Assembly (NCBI GenBank): GCA_946886175.1
Contig: CAMPIA010000048.1
Coordinates: 1-8,101, forward strand
Direction: 5' to 3'
Length of the DNA: 8,101 nt
Origin: an uncultured Altererythrobacter sp.
GTDB lineage: Bacteria > Pseudomonadota > Alphaproteobacteria > Sphingomonadales > Sphingomonadaceae
Shown here: one piece after another, positions 1-6,687 of the stretch
How the letters are laid out: each line of letters opens with the position of its first letter
Numbering within the stretch: position 1 is the first letter of the stretch
Position numbers and translations under genes: made by a program
Notes under the pieces: model-generated
Database searches by the model: none
The model's input: the letters and a program-made list of their open reading frames with translations, nothing else
Told to the model about the DNA's origin: nothing

Positions 1-743
1 TGAACGATGCTTTCGATCTTCCCGCGCCGCCGCCGTTCGAGCGGCTGATCGAAGACCGCGATATCGCGCTGTTTCTCGACTTCGACGGCACCCTGATCGA
101 CCTCGCGGACGCGCCTGGCGCGATCGTGGTGCCCCCCGATCTTTCTTCCCGCCTGCGTGCGCTGTCCAAGCGCGTGGGCGGCAGGCTTGCGCTCATCACC
201 GGCCGCTCGCTCGACGACCTCGCCGGCCATTGTCCGATCGACGGGATCGCCTGCGCCGGTTCGCACGGCGGCGACCAGCGCGACGCAGCCGGTGCGGCGA
301 TCGGCGATCCGGCCGTTGCGCTGCCCCAGGGCGCCTTCGACGCGCTCCATTCCGCCGCGCGCGATCTGGGCGTCGCGCTCGAGGCCAAGCCGCACGGCGC
401 GGCGCTGCACTACCGCGCCGATCCCGAGCGCGGCGCCGCTGCGCACGAACTGGCCGATCGGATGGCCAAGCGCTTCGATCTCGTCCTCAAGCACGGCAAG
501 CGCGTGGTCGAGCTCACCGCCGCCGGCGCGGACAAGGGCGGCGCGGTGCGCGCGTTCCTCGATCTGCCGCCTTTCGCGGGGGCGATGCCGGTGTTCGTCG
601 GCGACGACCTCACCGACGAGGACGGGATCGCCGCCAGCGTCGCGGCGGGCGGCTTCGGCGTGCTCGTCGGTGATCACACCCCCACCGGCGCGCGCTACCG
701 CCTGCCCGACGTTCCCGCCGTCTATCAATGGTTGACCCTGTGA
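1..743 (+). CDS. otsB: Trehalose-6-phosphate phosphatase (5' end short by one base)
   Basis: This HAD-superfamily phosphatase removes phosphate from trehalose-6-phosphate to give trehalose in the cytoplasm, the second step of the OtsA/OtsB pathway. The frame is open from position 3 (N-D-A-F-D-L-P). Positions 1-2 are TG, so the window probably starts at the second base of an ATG or GTG start; counting that as residue 1 gives 247 aa, close to the roughly 250-270 aa of bacterial OtsB. HAD motif I is LFLDFDGTL, with nucleophile D27 and acid/base D29. The ITGRS stretch, the SHGG element, a conserved-looking K in GADKGG and the acidic motif GDDLTDEDG (D202, D203, D206) match the OtsB family. The last 16 bases overlap the GH15 gene, which suggests one operon with coupled translation. 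The promoter lies outside the window. The assignment is firm; only the exact start is unseen. Confidence 0.95.
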   Translation, partial: NDAFDLPAPPPFERLIEDRDIALFLDFDGTLIDLADAPGAIVVPPDLSSRLRALSKRVGGRLALITGRSLDDLAGHCPIDGIACAGSHGGDQRDAAGAAIGDPAVALPQGAFDALHSAARDLGVALEAKPHGAALHYRADPERGAAAHELADRMAKRFDLVLKHGKRVVELTAAGADKGGAVRAFLDLPPFAGAMPVFVGDDLTDEDGIAASVAAGGFGVLVGDHTPTGARYRLPDVPAVYQWLTL

Positions 744-2554
744 CCCCACCCGACACGACTTCGCTCGAACTCTGGCCGATCGGCAATTGCCAGGTCAGCG
801 GCCTGATCGATACACAGGCCGCTCTCGTCTGGGGCTGCGTCCCGCGCGTGGACGGCGATCCGATATTCTGCGCGCTGCTCAACGGTGAGGCGCGCGATAC
901 GGGCGTGTGGCGCTTCGAGCTCGAAGGCCAGATCGCCGCGACCCAGCACTACGAGCGCAACACTCCGATCCTCGTCACCCGGCTCGAGGCGGAGGACGGC
1001 AGCGCGGTCGAGATCCGCGATTTCTGTCCGCGGTTCGAGCGCAGCGGGCGGATGTACCGCCCGGTCGCCTACGTGCGCATCGTGCGGCCCGTGGCAGGCA
1101 ATCCGCGGATGAAGGTCGTGCTGCGGCCGACCCGCGACTACGGCGCGACGCCGGCCGAGACGACCAACGGCACCAACCACATCCGCTATCTCGTCGGCGG
1201 GCAGGCGATGCGGCTCAGCACCGACGCGCCGGTCGGCTATGTGATGTCGGGCCGGTCCTATCGGGTCGAAAGCGACCAGCACTTCTTTCTCGGCCCCGAC
1301 GAGCCGTTCTCGGGCAATCTGCGCGCCGAGCTGCGCCAGATGGACGATCTGACGCGCAAGTACTGGACGCTGTGGGTGCGGGGCCTGCACATCCCGCTCG
1401 AATGGCAGGACGAGGTGATCCGCTGCGCGATCGCGCTCAAGCTGTGCCAGCACGAGGAAACAGGCGCGATCGTCGCCGCGCTCACCACCTCGATCCCCGA
1501 AGCGCCGCACAGCGAGCGCAACTGGGACTATCGCTTCTGCTGGATTCGCGATTCCTATTTCACCGTCCAGGCGCTGAACCGGCTCGGCGCGCTCGACGTG
1601 CTCGAGAAATATCTCGCTTACCTGCGCAACATCGTCGATTCGGCGCAGGGCGGGCAGATTCAGCCGCTCTATTCGGTGATGGGCGACGGGACGCTGGAGG
1701 AGGAGACCGCCCCACACCTGGCCGGCTATCGCGGCATGGGGCCGGTGCGGGTGGGCAATGCGGCCTATTTCCAGGTCCAGCACGATTGCTACGGCCAGAT
1801 CATCATGCCGACCGTGCAGGCGTTCTTCGACCGTCGCCTGCTGCGCATGGCCGACGAGCGCGACTTCGCCAGTCTCGAGAAAGTGGGCGAGATGGCGTGG
1901 AAGATGCACGATCAGCCCGACGCAGGGCTGTGGGAGTTCCGCACCCGGCAGGAGGTCCACACCTATTCGGCGATCATGTGCTGGGCGGCATGCGACCGGC
2001 TCGCCAATGTGGCCGCGCATATCGGGAAGGAGGACCGGCGCGCGCTCTGGCGCGAACGCGCCGATAAGATCTGCGAGACCATCGAGCGTGAAGCCTGGGT
2101 CGAAGGAGGCCCGGAGGACGAAGGCGGCGGGCACTTCGGCGCCAGTTTCGAAAGCGACTATCTCGACGCAAGCCTGCTGCAGATGGTCGAACTGCGCTTC
2201 CTGCGCCCCGACGATCCGCGTTTCCAGTCGACCTTCGCCGCGGCGGAAAAGGCGCTGCGGCGCGGCGAGCACATGCTGCGCTACGCCAGCGAGGACGATT
2301 TCGGCCTGCCCGAGACCGCGTTCAACGTCTGCACGTTCTGGCTGATCGAGGCGCTGCACATGGCCGGCCGCGACGAAGAGGCGCGCACGCTGTTCGAAAC
2401 GATGCTGGCGCACCGCACCGCCTCCGGCATGCTGTCGGAAGATCTCGACTTCGACACAGGCGAGCTGTGGGGGAACTTCCCCCAGACCTATTCGCTTGTG
2501 GGTATCATCAACTGCGCCGGCCTGCTGTCCAAACCGTGGAGCGAAGTCCGATAA
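728..2554 (+). CDS. Glycoside hydrolase family 15 protein (glucoamylase/trehalase-like)
   Basis: This is a 608-aa GH15 enzyme with no signal peptide, so probably cytoplasmic. The family contains inverting glucoamylases, glucodextranases and actinobacterial-type trehalases. Residues of about 10-230 look like the N-terminal beta-sandwich domain, and about 240-600 the (alpha/alpha)6 catalytic barrel. NWDYRFCWIRDS (from N265) is the family's substrate-site signature. E403 in GLWEFR is the likely catalytic acid, and E571 in LSEDLD, followed by GELWGNFPQ, the likely base. Both are present, so the enzyme should be active. Its position between otsB and otsA, overlapping both, makes trehalose or a trehalose-linked glucan the most likely substrate, but the specificity cannot be read from sequence. 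The ATG at 728 overlaps otsB by 16 bases. A GTG at 740 would give a 4-base GTGA overlap and a protein four residues shorter. Neither has a good ribosome binding site, which fits translational coupling. Confidence 0.92.
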   Translation: MVDPVTPPDTTSLELWPIGNCQVSGLIDTQAALVWGCVPRVDGDPIFCALLNGEARDTGVWRFELEGQIAATQHYERNTPILVTRLEAEDGSAVEIRDFCPRFERSGRMYRPVAYVRIVRPVAGNPRMKVVLRPTRDYGATPAETTNGTNHIRYLVGGQAMRLSTDAPVGYVMSGRSYRVESDQHFFLGPDEPFSGNLRAELRQMDDLTRKYWTLWVRGLHIPLEWQDEVIRCAIALKLCQHEETGAIVAALTTSIPEAPHSERNWDYRFCWIRDSYFTVQALNRLGALDVLEKYLAYLRNIVDSAQGGQIQPLYSVMGDGTLEEETAPHLAGYRGMGPVRVGNAAYFQVQHDCYGQIIMPTVQAFFDRRLLRMADERDFASLEKVGEMAWKMHDQPDAGLWEFRTRQEVHTYSAIMCWAACDRLANVAAHIGKEDRRALWRERADKICETIEREAWVEGGPEDEGGGHFGASFESDYLDASLLQMVELRFLRPDDPRFQSTFAAAEKALRRGEHMLRYASEDDFGLPETAFNVCTFWLIEALHMAGRDEEARTLFETMLAHRTASGMLSEDLDFDTGELWGNFPQTYSLVGIINCAGLLSKPWSEVR

Positions 2555-3942
2555 GCCGTCTCGTCGTAATCTCGAACCGCGTCGCGGTCCCGAAGGCGCG
2601 CGGCGCCGCCGGGGCCCAGGGCGGCCTCGCCGGCGCGCTCAACGCGGCGCTGGAGAAGCATGGCGGCATCTGGTTCGGCTGGTCGGGGCAGGAATGTGGC
2701 GAATTCACCGGCGACATCAACATGCAGCAGCACGGCGGCGTGACCACCGCGACCGTTGACCTGCCGCATCAGGACATCGAGGAATACTACAACGGCTACG
2801 CCAATGCGACGCTATGGCCGCTGTTCCATTTCCGGCTCGACCTGACCGAATACGAGCGCGAGACCGCCAAGGGCTATGAACGGGTCAACGAACGCTTCGC
2901 CGAAAGCGTCGCTCCGCTGATCGAGGACAACGATCTCGTCTGGGTCCACGATTATCACCTCTTGCCGCTGGGCGAGCGCTTGCGCAGGCGCGGGGTGAAG
3001 AACCGCATCGGGTTCTTCCTCCACACGCCGTGGCCGCCGACCCGGCTGTTCGTCTCGCTCCCTTATCACGAGCGGCTGGTGCGCACGATGCTCGAGTACG
3101 ACCTCATCGGATTCCAGACCGAGGAATGGCTCGAGAGCTTCTGCCACTATTGCAGCAAGGAGCTTGGCGCCGAGACCGACGAGGACACCGGGCGGATCGA
3201 TTTCGAGGGACGCACCACATATGCGCGCGCCTACCCCATCGGGATCGACTACGATCATCTCACGGCGCAAGCCGAAACCGGCGAGGCGCGTCAGGCGGGT
3301 CAGAAGCTGCTTTCCAGCACGCGGCGGCGTACGGCGATGATCGGCGTCGACCGGCTCGACTATTCGAAGGGCCTGCCCGAGCGGATCGACGGCATCGGGC
3401 GCTTCTTCGACGCTTATCCGGAGCGCGTGCGCGACCTGGTGTTCATCCAGATCGCCCCGCCGAGCCGGGAGGACGTCGATTCCTACCAGCACATCCGGGC
3501 CATGCTCGAGCAGAAGACGGGCGAGATCAACGGTGCGCGCTCCGAAGTCGATCTCGTGCCGATCCGCTACGTGAACCGGGGCCATTCGCTGGCCGAACTG
3601 TGCGGCTTTTACCGCGCGGCGAAGATCGGGCTGGTGACGCCGCTGCGCGACGGGATGAACCTCGTCGCGAAGGAGTACGTCGCGGCGCAGGACCCGGACG
3701 ATCCGGGCGTGCTGGTGCTGTCACGCTTCGCCGGGGCGGCGCAGCAGCTCACCGATGCGGTGTTGGTCAACCCGCACAGCCCCGACGATCTAGCACATGC
3801 GATCCGCATCGCGCTCGACATGCCGCTCGCCGAGCGCAAGGAGCGATGGGAGGCGATGATCGGCACCGTTCGCGACGACAACGTCCAGCGCTGGACCGAG
3901 AACTTCACCACCGACCTCGCCGAGCTGAAGGCGGACGCCTGA
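2536..3942 (+). CDS. otsA: Alpha,alpha-trehalose-phosphate synthase (UDP-forming), GT20
   Basis: This enzyme joins glucose from UDP-glucose to glucose-6-phosphate, giving trehalose-6-phosphate and UDP; it is the first step of the pathway completed by OtsB. Motifs run as in E. coli OtsA: RLVVISNRVA at the N-terminus, FGWSG, HDYHLLP (D139, H141), RIGFFLH, YPIGID, RLDYSKGLPER (R273 and K278, equivalent to E. coli R262 and K267, which bind the sugar-nucleotide phosphates) and LRDGMNLVAKEYVAAQ (D372). The length is 468 aa against 474 in E. coli. The start chosen is GTG at 2536, which overlaps the GH15 gene by 19 bases. It is the nearest canonical start upstream of RLVV, but no ribosome binding site precedes it. 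Homologues typically start at M-S-R-L-V-V; here that methionine codon is ATA (2551-2553), with GGAG nine bases upstream. The only other upstream start in this frame is GTG 2467, which would add 23 unrelated residues. Confidence 0.95.
   Translation: MERSPISRLVVISNRVAVPKARGAAGAQGGLAGALNAALEKHGGIWFGWSGQECGEFTGDINMQQHGGVTTATVDLPHQDIEEYYNGYANATLWPLFHFRLDLTEYERETAKGYERVNERFAESVAPLIEDNDLVWVHDYHLLPLGERLRRRGVKNRIGFFLHTPWPPTRLFVSLPYHERLVRTMLEYDLIGFQTEEWLESFCHYCSKELGAETDEDTGRIDFEGRTTYARAYPIGIDYDHLTAQAETGEARQAGQKLLSSTRRRTAMIGVDRLDYSKGLPERIDGIGRFFDAYPERVRDLVFIQIAPPSREDVDSYQHIRAMLEQKTGEINGARSEVDLVPIRYVNRGHSLAELCGFYRAAKIGLVTPLRDGMNLVAKEYVAAQDPDDPGVLVLSRFAGAAQQLTDAVLVNPHSPDDLAHAIRIALDMPLAERKERWEAMIGTVRDDNVQRWTENFTTDLAELKADA
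2538..2541 (+). promoter_or_regulatory. Shine-Dalgarno-like GGAG ahead of an ATA codon in otsA
   Basis: GGAG lies nine bases before ATA at 2551-2553, the spot where OtsA proteins normally begin (ATA AGC CGT CTC GTC in place of ATG AGC CGT). The spacing is ideal for starting at 2551 and useless for the GTG at 2536, which the site overlaps. It may be an ancestral ribosome binding site left behind by a start-codon mutation, or a live one used for non-canonical initiation. Confidence 0.45.
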
Positions 3943-3949
3943 CAGCTTG

Positions 3950-3971
3950 TGCCATGCCCGGCCGCATGGCA
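3950..3971 (+). repeat. Strong intercistronic hairpin between otsA and the phosphatase gene
   Basis: Arms TGCCATGC (3950-3957) and GCATGGCA (3964-3971) are perfect reverse complements of 8 bp around the six-base loop CCGGCC. The structure begins 8 bases after the otsA stop codon. No run of T follows, so it is not a classical intrinsic terminator. It buries two in-frame ATGs (3954 and 3966) and leaves the GGG at 3972-3974 just outside the stem, which supports the phosphatase start at 3984. It could act as an mRNA 3' stabiliser for the ots transcript, as a weak terminator, or as a translational control element. Confidence 0.55.
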
Positions 3972-3983
3972 GGGCCGCGCGCG

Positions 3984-4763
3984 ATGGATCAGGATCGCGT
4001 CATTCCGCTCGAAGGCATTCACAATTTTCGCGACTACGGCGGCTACCTGGTCGCGGGCGGCGGACGGATGAAGCGCCGGCTGCTCTATCGCTCGGGCCAG
4101 CATGTCGATGCGAGCGACGCCGATCTCGCCGCGATCGCCGCGCTCGACTTGCGCCATGTGATCGACTTTCGCGGCGCGAGCGAGCGCCAGACCTATCCCT
4201 GCCGCCGCTCCGACGGGTTCTGCGCGGAGGTGATCGCGTTCGAAGGCGAGACCGCCAACCTCGCGCCGCACATCGAGGCGGGCGACGGGGTGCTGACGCT
4301 CGACGGCGCGCACCGGGCGATGGAGCGGATCTACCGCAACCTGCCCAACCGAACGCCGGTGCTGTGGGTGATGAAGCGCTACTTCGCGACCCTCGCCGAG
4401 GGGGGCGGGGCGAGCCTCGTCCACTGCCTTGCGGGCAAGGACCGCACCGGCATGGCGGTGGCGCTGCTGCACCACGCACTGGGGGTTCACCCCGACGACG
4501 CGATGGAGGATTTCCTCCTCACCAACAGCGCCGGCAACATCGAGGCGCGCATCGCGGCGGGCGGCGGGACGATCCGCGCGAAGCATGGCGCGGTCGAGGA
4601 CGACACGATCCGCGTGCTGATGGGGGTCGACCCGCGCTATCTCCACGCGATGCGCGAAGCTGTGGAGGAAGCGCACGGTTCGCTCGACGTGTTCCTCGCC
4701 GATGTGCTGGAGGTGGACGACGAACGGCGCGAGGCGCTGCGCTTGCATCTCGTCGAATCCTGA
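3984..4763 (+). CDS. Tyrosine/dual-specificity protein phosphatase (Y_phosphatase3 type)
   Basis: This 259-aa cysteine phosphatase carries the P-loop HCLAGKDRTG, with H147, nucleophile C148 and phosphate-binding R154. The N-terminal GIHNFRDYGGY (residues 11-21), the RSGQ element and the VIDFRGASER stretch (general-acid region) are typical of bacterial tyrosine-protein phosphatases of the Pfam Y_phosphatase3 group, some of which also hydrolyse phosphoinositides or phosphoserine/threonine. No signal peptide or membrane segment is seen, so it is probably cytoplasmic. The start at ATG 3984 is chosen because MDQDRVIPLEGIHNF fits the usual family N-terminus and AGGG (3971-3974) lies nine bases upstream. 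ATGs at 3954 and 3966 are in frame but fall inside a hairpin. The gene lies 41 bases after otsA and 42 bases before trxB on the same strand, so it may be read with either. Its substrate is unknown. Confidence 0.9.
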   Translation: MDQDRVIPLEGIHNFRDYGGYLVAGGGRMKRRLLYRSGQHVDASDADLAAIAALDLRHVIDFRGASERQTYPCRRSDGFCAEVIAFEGETANLAPHIEAGDGVLTLDGAHRAMERIYRNLPNRTPVLWVMKRYFATLAEGGGASLVHCLAGKDRTGMAVALLHHALGVHPDDAMEDFLLTNSAGNIEARIAAGGGTIRAKHGAVEDDTIRVLMGVDPRYLHAMREAVEEAHGSLDVFLADVLEVDDERREALRLHLVES

Positions 4764-4771
4764 CCCACTTC

Positions 4772-4785
4772 GGGGCTTCCGCCCC
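4772..4785 (+). repeat. Short GC hairpin between the phosphatase gene and trxB
   Basis: GGGGC (4772-4776), loop TTCC, GCCCC (4781-4785): a perfect 5-bp stem that begins eight bases after the phosphatase stop codon. The following bases (ATATCTACGG) are not T-rich, so a Rho-independent terminator is doubtful. It ends 20 bases before the trxB start and could equally be a leader structure of trxB. Confidence 0.35.
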
Positions 4786-4805
4786 ATATCTACGGACCTT
4801 CTCGC

Positions 4806-5780
4806 ATGGCTACCCACCGCACCAAGATGCTCATCATCGGCTCCGGCCCGGCCGGCTATTCGGCCGCGATCTACGGCGCGCGCGCGATGATGGAGCCGAT
4901 CGTGGTGCAGGGCCTCCAGCCCGGCGGCCAGCTCACCATCACCACCGACGTCGAGAACTATCCCGGCTTCAAGGACGTGGTCCAAGGGCCGTGGCTGATG
5001 GAGCAGATGCAGGCCCAGGCCGAGCATGTCGGAACGCGGATGATGTGGGACACGATCGTCTCGGTCGATCTCGAGGGCGGCGCGCCGTTCCGCGCGGTGG
5101 GCGACAGCGGCGACGAATATATCGGCGACACGCTGGTGATCGCGACCGGTGCGCAGGCCAAGTGGCTCGGCGCGCCGGGCGAGCAGGAGCTGGGCGGCAA
5201 GGGCGTTTCGGCCTGCGCGACCTGCGACGGGTTCTTCTACCGCGGCAAGAAAGTGGCGGTGATCGGCGGCGGCAACACCGCGGTCGAGGAAGCGCTCTAC
5301 CTCACCAACCACTCGGACGACGTGACGCTGATCCACCGCCGCGACGAATTGCGGGCGGAGAAGATCCTGCAGGAGCGATTGTTCAAGTCGGACAAGATTT
5401 CGACCCTGTGGAACAAGGCGGTCGAGAGCTTCGAGGGCGATCCGCTGGCGGGCGGGCTGACGCATCTGGTGCTCAAGGACACGGTGACCGGCGAGACCTC
5501 GAAGCTCGAGGTGGACGGCGCCTTCGTCGCGATCGGCCATGCGCCGGCGACCGAGCTGTTCAAGGGCAAGCTCGAGATGGATGCGAACGGCTATCTGCTG
5601 GTCGAGCCGGGCACGCCCAAGACCGCGATCCGCGGCGTGTTCGCCTGCGGCGACGTGATGGACCACACCTACCGCCAGGCGGTCACCGCCGCGGGCACCG
5701 GCTGCATGGCCGCGCTCGACGCCGAGCGATTCCTCGCGACGCTGGACTTCGCGCGGCACGAGGCCGAGGCGGCGGAGTGA
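4806..5780 (+). CDS. trxB: Thioredoxin-disulfide reductase
   Basis: This 324-aa flavoenzyme passes electrons from NADPH through FAD and a redox disulfide to thioredoxin, sustaining cytoplasmic dithiol redox balance. Visible motifs, in order: FAD-binding GSGPAGY (residues 12-18) followed by AAIYGARA, PGGQLTITTDVENYPGF, the ATGAQAKWLG hinge, the active-site CATC (C137 and C140), the NADPH-binding GGGNTAVEEALYL (from about 154), HRRDELRAEK for the NADPH 2'-phosphate, and the C-terminal FACGDVMDHTYRQAVTAAG FAD motif. Length and motif spacing match E. coli TrxB closely. The ATG at 4806 gives the normal N-terminus; only a weak GGA (4794-4796) precedes it. The gene ends 19 bases from the end of the opposite-strand MAPEG gene, so the two transcripts converge. 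No clear terminator is visible in that gap. Confidence 0.97.
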   Translation: MATHRTKMLIIGSGPAGYSAAIYGARAMMEPIVVQGLQPGGQLTITTDVENYPGFKDVVQGPWLMEQMQAQAEHVGTRMMWDTIVSVDLEGGAPFRAVGDSGDEYIGDTLVIATGAQAKWLGAPGEQELGGKGVSACATCDGFFYRGKKVAVIGGGNTAVEEALYLTNHSDDVTLIHRRDELRAEKILQERLFKSDKISTLWNKAVESFEGDPLAGGLTHLVLKDTVTGETSKLEVDGAFVAIGHAPATELFKGKLEMDANGYLLVEPGTPKTAIRGVFACGDVMDHTYRQAVTAAGTGCMAALDAERFLATLDFARHEAEAAE

Positions 5781-5799
5781 CCTTCGCGGGGGGCTCGTC

Positions 5800-6228
5800 C
5801 TAGAACACCGCCATTGCCGCGTGGACGATCAGCGCGATCAGCACCAGGCTCGACAGCGCGAACAGCACGAAACGGATCATGACCTTGTTCACGGTCGCCT
5901 GCACCAGCGAGTGGATCACCCGCAGGCCGACGTAGCTCCACGCGAGGGTGGCGTTCAGCCCGTCGCCCTGACCGACGATCGCGAGCACCAGCCCGACCGC
6001 GTAGAACACCGTCGGCGCTTCGTGCAGGTGGTTGTAGTTGTGCGCTTTCCACTGGATCGCTGGCGGAATCACGCCGTCGAGGTCTTTGCCGGTGCCGCCG
6101 TTGAGCCTGGCTATGTCGATCTTCGCGCGGTTCATCGCCGGAATGCGCGTCGCGTACATCCACAGCCACATGATCATGGTCCACGCCATCAGCGCGACCA
6201 GCGGCTGGAGGATCGCCATCCCGATCAT
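5800..6228 (-). CDS. MAPEG-family membrane protein (second of a tandem pair)
   Basis: This is a 142-aa hydrophobic protein of the MAPEG superfamily (membrane-associated proteins in eicosanoid and glutathione metabolism), small four-helix inner-membrane proteins whose bacterial members mostly have no known substrate. Probable membrane segments are at residues 5-26, 74-88, 94-111 and 118-140. The signature region is WKAHNYNHLHEAPTVFYA (60-77), comparable with the glutathione-site N-x-x-E-x-x-P pattern of the family. The ATG at 6228-6226 shares an ATGA overlap with the stop of the upstream paralogue, which supports this start and implies translational coupling; GGGGA lies about seven bases before it. 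An ATG three codons later (6219) is possible. The frame stays open upstream of 6228, but that part is an arginine-rich shadow of the neighbouring gene. Similarity to the upstream gene runs along the whole length and indicates tandem duplication. Confidence 0.88.
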   Translation of the reverse strand: MIGMAILQPLVALMAWTMIMWLWMYATRIPAMNRAKIDIARLNGGTGKDLDGVIPPAIQWKAHNYNHLHEAPTVFYAVGLVLAIVGQGDGLNATLAWSYVGLRVIHSLVQATVNKVMIRFVLFALSSLVLIALIVHAAMAVF

Positions 6229-6671
6229 GGTGCGATCCCCGGGGTGGCGAACACGGTGAGCGTCAGCGCGCTGACCGTCAGCACGATCAGGCACAGCGTC
6301 GACAGCATGAACAGCCCGAAGCGCACCGGCACCCGGTTGACCGTCGCCTGCCACACCGAATGGACGATCCGGATCGCGACGTAGGCCCAGGCGAACAGCA
6401 CGTCGTGCGCGCCCGGCCCCATGATCGCGAGGATGACCACGATCGCGTAGAACAGCGTCGGCTGCTCCACGAGGTGGGCGTAGTTGTGCGACTTCCAGTT
6501 GATCCGATCGTCGATCACGCCTTCGAGATCCTGGCCGCGGCCGCCGGGCTTGGCGCTGGCCATGCCGCCCAGCGACTTGAGCGCCGGAAGCCGCGCCGCG
6601 GCCGTCCAGATCAGCATCACCAGCGTCCAGGCCACCAGCACGGCGGCGGGCGCGAGAATCTGTGCCTGCAT
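6225..6671 (-). CDS. MAPEG-family membrane protein (first of a tandem pair)
   Basis: This 148-aa MAPEG protein is a paralogue of its downstream neighbour: both share WK-x-HNY-x-HL-x-E-x-PT-x-FYA (residues 59-75 here), an IVHS/VIHS helix, QATVN and a hydrophobic C-terminal helix. Probable membrane segments are at residues 5-28, 71-86, 90-108 and 117-141. Its function is unknown; family members include glutathione transferases and peroxidases, so a role in detoxifying lipophilic or peroxidised compounds is possible but unproven. The start at ATG 6671-6669 is well supported by GGAGG (6685-6681 on this strand) nine bases upstream. The gene begins 53 bases after the dehydratase stop on the same strand, so the three genes may form one transcript, although a bulged hairpin lies in that gap. 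Its TGA overlaps the ATG of the second MAPEG gene. Confidence 0.88.
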   Translation of the reverse strand: MQAQILAPAAVLVAWTLVMLIWTAAARLPALKSLGGMASAKPGGRGQDLEGVIDDRINWKSHNYAHLVEQPTLFYAIVVILAIMGPGAHDVLFAWAYVAIRIVHSVWQATVNRVPVRFGLFMLSTLCLIVLTVSALTLTVFATPGIAP

Positions 6672-6680
6672 CGTTTACCC

Positions 6681-6685
6681 CCTCC
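6681..6685 (-). promoter_or_regulatory. Strong ribosome binding site for the first MAPEG gene
   Basis: Read on the minus strand this is GGAGG, followed by GGGTAAACG and the ATG at 6671. It is the best Shine-Dalgarno match in the minus-strand block, fixes the start of the upstream MAPEG gene, and lets it be translated independently of the dehydratase. Confidence 0.7.
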
Positions 6686-6687
6686 AG

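Noticed and set aside
725..2413. Long open frame of 562 codons on the minus strand opposite the GH15 gene
   Set aside because: It lies antisense to a gene with clear GH15 catalytic motifs, shows no family motif I recognise, and its composition is what the complement of a high-GC gene gives in this phase.
3030..3983. In-frame upstream extension of the phosphatase through otsA
   Set aside because: The frame is open by chance; the extension is arginine/alanine-rich and overlaps essential OtsA motifs. The family N-terminus begins near 3984.
4772..4785. Rho-independent terminator after the phosphatase gene
   Set aside because: The stem is only 5 bp and no T-run follows, so it is listed as a hairpin rather than a terminator.
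3609..5759. Open frame of 716 codons on the minus strand across otsA, the phosphatase gene and trxB
   Set aside because: It spans three well-supported plus-strand genes and the gaps between them and is rich in R, A, H and D. It is a GC-driven shadow.
5781..5799. Shared bidirectional terminator between trxB and the MAPEG gene
   Set aside because: The convergent gap is only 19 bases and I could find no stem with flanking T or A runs.
3947..5803. Open plus-strand frame of 618 codons over the phosphatase and trxB
   Set aside because: Arginine- and glycine-rich shadow frame, out of phase with both recognised proteins.
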